A DNA stretch of 5,178 nucleotides from Candidatus Fischerbacteria bacterium RBG_13_37_8 (lineage in GTDB: Bacteria; Acidobacteriota; HRBIN11; MFGW01). The notes under the pieces were generated by a model, which was given only the letters and a program-made list of their open reading frames with translations, did no database searches and was not told the origin of the DNA. Positions within the stretch are counted from its first letter, which is position 1. Every line of letters begins with the position of its first letter. Shown piece by piece: positions 1 through 4,577 of the stretch. The position numbers were made by a program, and so were the translations under genes. The stretch covers positions 18,400 through 23,577 of the forward strand of contig MFGW01000079.1 of assembly GCA_001780385.1 (NCBI GenBank), read 5' to 3'.

Positions 1-1529
1 ATTCCAAGGAGAGGATTATTTATTTCATGAGCTGCGCCTAAAGCAAGCTGACTTAATGATGAAAGTTTTTCATATTTTGCTAATTGCTCCTGCAATCTCT
101 CTCTTTCTGTAATGTCCTCTATTAAAAGAGTAGCTCCAACAATTAGCCCTGTTTCATTTTCTATAGGAAAAAAGGTAAGATGAAAATATTCCTCTCCCAT
201 TCCCCGTTCCAATTTATGTTTTTCTATAGTAGATGCTTGTTTCTGAGTGAAAGTATTTTTACATAGTGTTTGTGTTTCTACAGTGCCAAGCCATGGCAAT
301 GCTTCAAAAACATTTTTTCCAATAAGAGAAGTATTTATATTAAATAAGTCTGCAGCTCCTTTATTGTGATGTGTAATTATGCAATTGCAATCCATGCTTA
401 TTAATCCAAAAGATATACTATCAATAATATTTCGTATGTACTCTTCAGATAATGTTAATTCTCGAGCTAATAACTCTGTTTCATCAACTTTATGTTTCAA
501 TTCAATATTGATAGTATCCACTTCCTGTTTCTTCTGGTGAGTCTCCTCCAATGCACGTTCCAGGTCTAAAGTAAGTTTTTTCAAAATAGCGGTGATCCGG
601 AAGGAATAAAGATTTGAAATAATTACCAGCAGAATAAAAAAAGGAATAAATACATAATAGATTAATCTGCTTACGTGTCTGACAGGAATTAAGGCTTCCT
701 TAAGGTCAATTTCTGAAACCATATAAAAATTTGTTCGTGGAACTTTTTGATAGGCACACAATACTTTTTGACCGCGATAATCAAAATGTGTTTTAATACC
801 CTTTTCTCCCGTGTGTGGATTCTTTTCACTTTCATGATATCCTTTATTTATTAATGGTTTTCCTCCTAATCTGGTTGGTGAAAGTATAATACCATTTTCA
901 TCAACAAGAATAAGTTCAATTGTTTTTCCAATCCTCAAGTCAAATAAAAGATTATAAAATTTCTTTAAATTGAGTGATACTGCAACGACGCCAATGATTT
1001 TGTTCTTTTTGTTCAAAAGAGGCATGGAAAGTATAATTGCCGGTGAATGTATAATATTGGAATAAAAGATTCCCGAATTAAAAAATGTGCCTTTAATAGA
1101 GGCTTTGAAATACTCCCTGTTTACTATATTTACTCCCGCTAACGCATTTGCTTCTCCAGCAGTATTTGATGAAAAGATAATAGTACCCTGGGGATCAGCT
1201 ATTATTATGAAATCATACCATCTTTTTTCACTAATAAATGATTGAATGAATGGTGTTAGCTTTGATACTTCAGTAAGCTCTACAACATCCAGTTTCGAAT
1301 AAGCACCAAGATCAATTTCTCTATCTTTGAGCCAGTAAGAAACAGTTTTAATATTTTCTTTTACTGTATCTTGCAGTTGACTATATATTTGGGAAGTAGT
1401 AAAACGTGATATTTCATAATTGACGACAAGCAACAAAACAACAAAAGGAGATACAAATAGAATTAGATTGTAGAGGATATTTCTCCTTGTGAGTTTTTTA
1501 TAATATTGTTCTCTAAGAAGGATATTCAT
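1..1529 (-). CDS. Membrane sensor histidine kinase (dCache-PAS-HisKA), C-terminus cut by window edge
   Basis: This is the N-terminal 509 codons of a two-component sensor kinase, translated by hand from the ATG at 1529; no stop occurs before position 1. Residues 1-17 are short and basic. TM1 spans about 18-37. Residues about 38-288 form an extracytoplasmic double-Cache (dCache) ligand-binding domain, shown by a typical 'REYF' (138-141), a 'PLLN...IIGVVAVSL' core (G180) and a membrane-distal/proximal layout. TM2 spans about 289-308, followed by a coiled-coil linker (about 311-365). A PAS domain (about 361-478) ends in the usual 'IEDITERERLQEQL'. The HisKA H-box 'GAAHEINNPL' places the phospho-acceptor at His501. 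The rest of the dimerisation domain and the ATPase domain lie outside the window. The ligand is unknown; the Y-x4-R-x-W-Y amino-acid-binding motif of some dCache sensors is not evident. A stop at 1548-1550 blocks upstream extension, so the ATG at 1529 is the best start, although it has no Shine-Dalgarno. It is divergent from the dehydrogenase. Confidence 0.93.
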   Translation of the reverse strand, partial: MNILLREQYYKKLTRRNILYNLILFVSPFVVLLLVVNYEISRFTTSQIYSQLQDTVKENIKTVSYWLKDREIDLGAYSKLDVVELTEVSKLTPFIQSFISEKRWYDFIIIADPQGTIIFSSNTAGEANALAGVNIVNREYFKASIKGTFFNSGIFYSNIIHSPAIILSMPLLNKKNKIIGVVAVSLNLKKFYNLLFDLRIGKTIELILVDENGIILSPTRLGGKPLINKGYHESEKNPHTGEKGIKTHFDYRGQKVLCAYQKVPRTNFYMVSEIDLKEALIPVRHVSRLIYYVFIPFFILLVIISNLYSFRITAILKKLTLDLERALEETHQKKQEVDTINIELKHKVDETELLARELTLSEEYIRNIIDSISFGLISMDCNCIITHHNKGAADLFNINTSLIGKNVFEALPWLGTVETQTLCKNTFTQKQASTIEKHKLERGMGEEYFHLTFFPIENETGLIVGATLLIEDITERERLQEQLAKYEKLSSLSQLALGAAHEINNPLLG

Positions 1530-1530
1530 G

Positions 1531-1539
1531 TGGTATAAT
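1531..1539 (+). promoter_or_regulatory. Candidate extended -10 promoter for the dehydrogenase gene
   Basis: The plus strand reads TGgTATAAT, a perfect extended -10 element, which can work without a good -35. Nothing resembling TTGACA sits at the correct distance upstream. The predicted start near 1546 would give a leader of about 40 bases before the ATG at 1586. It overlaps the first bases upstream of the divergent kinase gene. A second candidate -10 lies downstream at 1551-1556. Confidence 0.4.
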
Positions 1540-1541
1540 AC

Positions 1542-1547
1542 ATTATA
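1542..1547 (-). promoter_or_regulatory. Candidate -10 box for the sensor kinase gene
   Basis: The minus strand reads TATAAT here, only about 12 bases upstream of the kinase ATG at 1529. A -35 candidate GTGCCA (4 of 6 matches to TTGACA) lies at 1565-1570 with a 17-bp spacer, inside the GTGCCTGGCAC palindrome. Transcription would start near 1535, leaving an almost leaderless mRNA. That fits the lack of a Shine-Dalgarno before the kinase start. This is prediction from sequence only; AT-rich spacers throw up TATAAT by chance. Confidence 0.4.
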
Positions 1548-1550
1548 TCA

Positions 1551-1556
1551 TATAAT
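1551..1556 (+). promoter_or_regulatory. Second candidate -10 box for the dehydrogenase gene
   Basis: A perfect TATAAT on the plus strand. Its predicted start (about 1563) falls inside the GTGCCTGGCAC palindrome at 1560-1570, so a protein bound there would block initiation. No convincing -35 lies at a 16-18 bp spacing. It is an alternative to the extended -10 at 1531-1539. Confidence 0.3.
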
Positions 1557-1559
1557 TTA

Positions 1560-1570
1560 GTGCCTGGCAC
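1560..1570. promoter_or_regulatory. Perfect 11-bp palindrome GTGCCTGGCAC, possible operator or dispersed repeat
   Basis: Five-base arms GTGCC and GGCAC flank a central T, in an otherwise very AT-rich spacer. It lies at the predicted plus-strand start site and over the predicted minus-strand -35, a suitable place for a regulator controlling both divergent genes. It could instead be a small dispersed palindromic repeat, since similar GTGCCTGGCAC sequences are, as I recall, common between genes in several bacteria. The sequence alone does not decide. Confidence 0.45.
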
Positions 1571-1575
1571 CAAAA

Positions 1576-1579
1576 AGGA
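1576..1579 (+). promoter_or_regulatory. Ribosome binding site of the dehydrogenase gene
   Basis: AGGA within a purine-rich tract, six bases before the ATG at 1586. It fixes the start codon of the dehydrogenase and contrasts with the poor sites before the divergent kinase and the following gene. Confidence 0.6.
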
Positions 1580-1585
1580 AAAAGG

Positions 1586-2572
1586 ATGAAACACGATAAT
1601 GTATTTATTACACGGCTAATTCCTCAGGAAGGACTTGATTTATTAAAGCGACATTGCACTATCAAAGTCAATCCAGAAGATCGTCAGTTAGCCAAACATG
1701 AGCTTATAGAAAATATTGTTGCTCAACAGGGATTAATGTGTTTATTATCTGAGACTATAGACAGGGATATAATGGAAGCAGGGTCGGAATTGGAAGTAAT
1801 CAGCAATTATGCAGTGGGCTATAACAATATTGATATTGCAGCAGCAACAGAGCTGGGCATCGCAGTATGCAATACGCCTGGTGTATTGACTGAAACGACT
1901 GCTGATCTTGTATGGGCACTTATTTTATCAGTAAGCAGGAGGATAACTGAGGCTGACAATTTTACGCGTCAAGGTCATTTTCGTGGCTGGGAACCTATGC
2001 TTATGCTCGGTTGCAATGTATATGATAAAATATTGGGCATCATAGGCATGGGAAGAATAGGCAAGGCAGTTGCGCGGCGTGCAACAGGTTTTTCTATGAA
2101 GATAATGTACCATGATAAAATAAAATTAAGTGATGCGGATGAAACATATCTTAATGCCACTTATTGTTCTATTGATGAATTATTACGGTATTCTGATTTT
2201 ATATCGTTACATACTCCTTTGAGTGAAGAAACGCATAAGCTCATTGGTGCCGGGGAATTTCAGCGCATGAAGCCAGGCGCCATTTTAATCAATACATCGC
2301 GCGGGCAGGTTGTTGATGAAACTGCCCTTGTAGAAGCTCTCGAGAATAAACAGGTTGCAGGTGCAGGTCTTGATGTATATGAAGAAGAACCGGTAATTCA
2401 TTCTGCTTTGTTGTCTATGAAAAATGTTGTCCTGCTTCCTCATATTGGCAGTGCTACGGTAGAAACACGTACGAAAATGGCATTAATGGCGGCACAGAAT
2501 ATTATAGATATCCTGCAGGGTAGTACATGTGAGAATATTATAAATCCGCAAGCTTTGACTATTCGAAAATAA
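1586..2572 (+). CDS. gyaR: D-2-hydroxyacid dehydrogenase, glyoxylate/hydroxypyruvate reductase (GyaR-like)
   Basis: A 328-aa cytosolic NAD(P)H-dependent reductase of the D-isomer-specific 2-hydroxyacid dehydrogenase family, most likely reducing glyoxylate to glycolate and hydroxypyruvate to D-glycerate. The N-terminal 'VFITRLIP' and 'ISNYAVGYNNIDI' (72-84) are typical of archaeal-type glyoxylate reductases. The nucleotide-binding loop is GMGRIG (154-159). Catalytic Arg239 (in TSRG), Glu268 (EEEP) and His286 (PHIGSAT) have the 29- and 18-residue spacings I recall for the Pyrococcus enzyme. Asp177, 18 residues after the last loop glycine, matches the acidic residue that favours NADH over NADPH. 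No ACT or other regulatory domain follows, and the length is normal. The start has a good Shine-Dalgarno. The next gene follows after 32 bp on the same strand, suggesting co-transcription. Family assignment is firm; the exact substrate is inferred, and another 2-ketoacid is possible. Confidence 0.9.
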   Translation: MKHDNVFITRLIPQEGLDLLKRHCTIKVNPEDRQLAKHELIENIVAQQGLMCLLSETIDRDIMEAGSELEVISNYAVGYNNIDIAAATELGIAVCNTPGVLTETTADLVWALILSVSRRITEADNFTRQGHFRGWEPMLMLGCNVYDKILGIIGMGRIGKAVARRATGFSMKIMYHDKIKLSDADETYLNATYCSIDELLRYSDFISLHTPLSEETHKLIGAGEFQRMKPGAILINTSRGQVVDETALVEALENKQVAGAGLDVYEEEPVIHSALLSMKNVVLLPHIGSATVETRTKMALMAAQNIIDILQGSTCENIINPQALTIRK

Positions 2573-2581
2573 TAAACAAAG

Positions 2582-2591
2582 AAAACGTTTT
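2582..2591. promoter_or_regulatory. Perfect 10-bp palindrome AAAACGTTTT between two co-directional genes
   Basis: It lies in the 32-bp gap between the dehydrogenase stop and the next ATG. It has no loop and no GC stem, so it is not an intrinsic terminator. A CG-centred palindrome of this kind resembles LacI-family operators, but ten bases in AT-rich DNA can arise by chance. No -10/-35 pair accompanies it. Confidence 0.2.
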
Positions 2592-2604
2592 TAACTACGA
2601 AACT

Positions 2605-3342
2605 ATGATTTTCAAAGAATTTGATCCTTCTCTTGATTTACGCAATTGCAATAAGGTGATTATTTTAGGGGGAGGCTGTTATGGTTCAGTATTTTCTCAA
2701 AGGATTTCACGGGCCAAAGAGAAGAATCAATGTGATTATTCATACCAGCTTATTGTTGATATTAATTCAGAATGTGAAGCAATTGTGAATAATGAAAGGA
2801 AAGACGTTTTATTTTTCAATGGGGATTGGATGGATTTTTTTTCAAGCTATGTTGGATATTTTATTAATGAACAGGATTATGTAGTATTACCTTGCAATAC
2901 GCCTCATTTTATTTTTAATTTTTTTGTAAGGATGCTGACTTCATCGAAAGGTCATAGGGTGGAAGTACTTCGATTGAATGATAATATTGGATTTCCTTAT
3001 GAAGAATATTCCGGGGATAGTCTGTATATAAGCAATGCAGAATGGACATGTCCATACCTATGCAGGGAGCCTGAAATATGTCCTGCAATACATGAAGCGC
3101 GTTTATGGAATATCAGGGAACGATTATGCGATTACTTATCTCGAATTAAGGAATATAAGATAGATGATTCGTTGCTGTTTGAAAGTGATTTGGTAATTAA
3201 TGGGGTAGCTCTTATAGCGACGAAGAAAATAATAAGCGGGTACAGGCGTTTAATTTCTACTGCAGAGATATTACCTAAGGTATATGTAATTGCAACGATT
3301 TCACAATGTCATGGGGCAATCAGTGTATTCAAATTAAAGTAG
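2605..3342 (+). CDS. Uncharacterised protein: Rossmann-like N-terminus, CPxxCxEPxxCP cluster, C-terminal CHG
   Basis: A 245-aa protein with no signal peptide or clear membrane segment, so probably cytosolic. A beta strand at 17-21 leads into GGGCYGS (22-28), and the second strand ends with an acidic residue in 'LIVDIN' (D52); together these look like a dinucleotide-binding Rossmann start. 'DYVVLPCNTPHFIFNF' (91-106) follows. A cysteine cluster C149-P-x2-C153-x-E-P-x2-C159-P and a terminal 'CHG' (235-237) could bind metal or a cofactor. From memory, a family of hypothetical proteins in deltaproteobacteria and related anaerobes shares the GGG-x-YG start, the CPxxCxEPxxC centre and the CHG-V end; I know of no established function. 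The ATG at 2605 lacks a clear Shine-Dalgarno, but later starts would break the Rossmann strand. Lying 32 bp after the dehydrogenase gene, it is probably translated from the same mRNA. Confidence 0.8.
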   Translation: MIFKEFDPSLDLRNCNKVIILGGGCYGSVFSQRISRAKEKNQCDYSYQLIVDINSECEAIVNNERKDVLFFNGDWMDFFSSYVGYFINEQDYVVLPCNTPHFIFNFFVRMLTSSKGHRVEVLRLNDNIGFPYEEYSGDSLYISNAEWTCPYLCREPEICPAIHEARLWNIRERLCDYLSRIKEYKIDDSLLFESDLVINGVALIATKKIISGYRRLISTAEILPKVYVIATISQCHGAISVFKLK

Positions 3343-3347
3343 AATAT

Positions 3348-4385
3348 TCATAAAATGAGCATGCAATCGCCGTAACTATAAAACCGGTATTCGTGTTGCA
3401 TTGCTTCCTGGTAAGCAGCAAACATATACTTTTTTGAAGCGAAGGCGTACACCAGCATAAGGAGTGTACTTTTTGGGAGATGAAAATTAGTAAGCATGGC
3501 ATCTGTCATTTTAAATTCATAGCCAGGATAAATAAAGAGATTCGTCCATCCTTTCAGGGATTCTGTAATAGAACGCGTAAAATCGACCGATTCAATAGTA
3601 CGGACGGAAGTAGTTCCAACAGCAAGAATTTTTTTTCCTGCCTCCTTTGCATTTTTAATTTTATTGAACGATTCGACACTCATTTCAAAATATTCATTTT
3701 CCATAGTATGTTCGGTGATATTGGTAACGCGCAAGGGTTGAAAAGTAGCTGATCCGACATGAAGTGTTATGTATGTTATATGAATATTCTTTTCTTGCAG
3801 TGCATTTAAAATCTCGGGACTGAAATGAAATCCTGCTGTCGGTGCTGCTATCGAACCCGTTTTTTGTGCAAACACAGTTTGATAACGGTTCCAATCTGTT
3901 TCTGAATATTCATTGGAAAGTCTTTTTATATAAGGTGGAAGGGGCGGTTTACCATATCTTTCAATAAAATCCCAAAAATCATTCGAAGGAGAAATGGTAA
4001 CAATCAATCTGTTCCGGGAAGTAAAATCAGTAACGGTACATGAGTGAATACCGTCATCAAAATACAGAGTAGCATGTTTCTTGATTTTTTTTAATGGTTT
4101 TGCCATGGTTTCCCAGACACCATCAGTTAATTCTTTTACGAGAAGCACCTCAATTTCTTTCCCTTCTGCAGTATGGGCATAAAGACGAGCAGGAAAAACT
4201 TTTGTATTATTTAATACCAGTATATACTCTTGTGAAACAAAGGATAAGAAATCATAGAAAAAAGAATGGGTAATACGACCTGTATCTCGATTAAGAATCA
4301 TCATTTTTGATGCTTCCCGTCGAGAGAGTGGTTGCTGTGCTATTAATTTTTTATCAAGCGAATAATCAAATTCTGAAATATCCAT
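3348..4385 (-). CDS. queA: S-adenosylmethionine:tRNA ribosyltransferase-isomerase (QueA)
   Basis: QueA transfers and isomerises the ribosyl group of S-adenosylmethionine onto 7-aminomethyl-7-deazaguanine in the anticodon wobble position of tRNAs with GUN anticodons (Asp, Asn, His, Tyr), giving epoxyqueuosine. It acts in the cytosol. The 345-aa product is full length and shows the family signatures in order: 'LNNTKVFPARL' (58-68), 'GKPPLPPYIKR' (145-155), 'RYQTVFAQ' then 'GSIAAPTAGFHF' (167-188), 'HVGSATFQPL' (209-218), 'VGTTSVRTIES' (256-266), 'FIYPGYEFK' with 'LTNFHLPKSTLLMLV' (284-312), and 'YRFYSYGDCMLI' near the end. Small departures are HVGSATF where HVGxGTF is usual, and 'MENE' (228-231) where 'MHxE' is common. 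A strong Shine-Dalgarno supports the ATG at 4385; a nearby ATG at 4389 is out of frame. Its stop is 5 bp from that of the convergent upstream gene. No other queuosine gene is visible here. Confidence 0.97.
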   Translation of the reverse strand: MDISEFDYSLDKKLIAQQPLSRREASKMMILNRDTGRITHSFFYDFLSFVSQEYILVLNNTKVFPARLYAHTAEGKEIEVLLVKELTDGVWETMAKPLKKIKKHATLYFDDGIHSCTVTDFTSRNRLIVTISPSNDFWDFIERYGKPPLPPYIKRLSNEYSETDWNRYQTVFAQKTGSIAAPTAGFHFSPEILNALQEKNIHITYITLHVGSATFQPLRVTNITEHTMENEYFEMSVESFNKIKNAKEAGKKILAVGTTSVRTIESVDFTRSITESLKGWTNLFIYPGYEFKMTDAMLTNFHLPKSTLLMLVYAFASKKYMFAAYQEAMQHEYRFYSYGDCMLIL

Positions 4386-4390
4386 TCATA

Positions 4391-4399
4391 CCTCTTCCT
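4391..4399 (-). promoter_or_regulatory. Ribosome binding site of queA
   Basis: The minus strand reads AGGAAGAGG, with the GAGG core five bases before the ATG at 4385. This favours that start over the out-of-frame ATG at 4389, which opens only a seven-codon frame. The site lies about 11 bases from the strong hairpin at 4410-4423, close enough for RNA folding to affect translation. Confidence 0.65.
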
Positions 4400-4406
4400 T
4401 CCCCGA

Positions 4407-4427
4407 CCCGGGGCTAAAGCCCCTGGC
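4407..4427. repeat. REP-like palindromic hairpin GGGGC-TAAA-GCCCC
   Basis: Perfect arms GGGGC (4410-4414) and GCCCC (4419-4423) close a TAAA loop. Outer CC and TGG bases could extend the stem with a one-base bulge. No U run follows on either strand, so it is not an intrinsic terminator. GGGGCTAAAGCCCC palindromes are, as I recall, dispersed many times in some bacterial genomes (REP elements mobilised by Y1/IS200-like REP transposases). Only one copy is in this window, so repeat status is inference. It sits just upstream of the queA ribosome binding site. Confidence 0.6.
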
Positions 4428-4489
4428 TATTTTCGCTTGTCCCTTCGGAACGGGAAAGGTTGCTTCGCATCGCCCATTCCCTATTGCTT

Positions 4490-4510
4490 GTTCAAGGTTC
4501 AAAGTTCAAG
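4490..4510. repeat. Three tandem heptamers GTTCAAR
   Basis: GTTCAAG (4490-4496), GTTCAAA (4497-4503) and GTTCAAG (4504-4510) abut without gaps. The third copy overlaps a small inverted repeat, TCAAAG (4499-4504) with CTTTGA (4511-4516). Possible explanations are slippage-generated DNA, a decayed dispersed repeat, or an array of regulator half-sites. The repeat is directly visible; its role is unknown. Confidence 0.65.
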
Positions 4511-4577
4511 CTTTGAGGTGGCTTAGCATTTTTTTTCTGATCACTGTCCACTGCCTACTAACTACTGTTTTATTAAT

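Larger units (their letters stand above)
4386..4577. other. 192-bp spacer upstream of queA with repeats, no gene
   Basis: No open frame with coding character is seen on either strand. It is a patchwork: a GC-rich part (about 4400-4480) with the GGGGC hairpin and a weaker inverted repeat (GGGAA 4452-4456 with TTCCC 4477-4481), then three tandem heptamers (4490-4510), an 8-base T run (4529-4536) and a simple stretch with repeated ACTG/TACT words (about 4542-4566). Base composition differs sharply from the flanking AT-rich genes. I see no convincing -35/-10 pair for queA and no preQ1-type riboswitch fold. Such mosaic spacers often come from decayed dispersed repeats. Confidence 0.6.

Noticed and set aside
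1560..1570. Terminator stem between the divergent genes
   Set aside because: The arms are only five bases around a single central base, which cannot form a hairpin loop in RNA, and no transcript should end there.
1928..2160. Two minus-strand open frames of 61 codons inside the dehydrogenase gene
   Set aside because: They overlap each other and a firmly identified gene, and show no domain character or ribosome binding site.
3480..3894. Plus-strand 90-codon frame and minus-strand 66-codon frame inside queA
   Set aside because: They are antisense or out-of-frame shadows of queA, whose family signatures cover the region without a break.
4407..4427. Intrinsic terminator between the last gene and queA
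   Set aside because: The hairpin is strong but is not followed by a U run on either strand; the T run at 4529-4536 is distant from it and would be an A run in the direction of transcription.
4471..4511. Promoter for queA using TTGAAC (minus strand) as -35
   Set aside because: TTGAAC is supplied by the tandem heptamers, and the hexamer at 17-bp spacing (CAATAG) matches TATAAT at only two positions.
4386..4577. PreQ1-type riboswitch upstream of queA
   Set aside because: No preQ1 aptamer-like hairpin with an A-rich tail is recognisable, and the region is built of repeats; such riboswitches more often precede transport or preQ1 synthesis genes.
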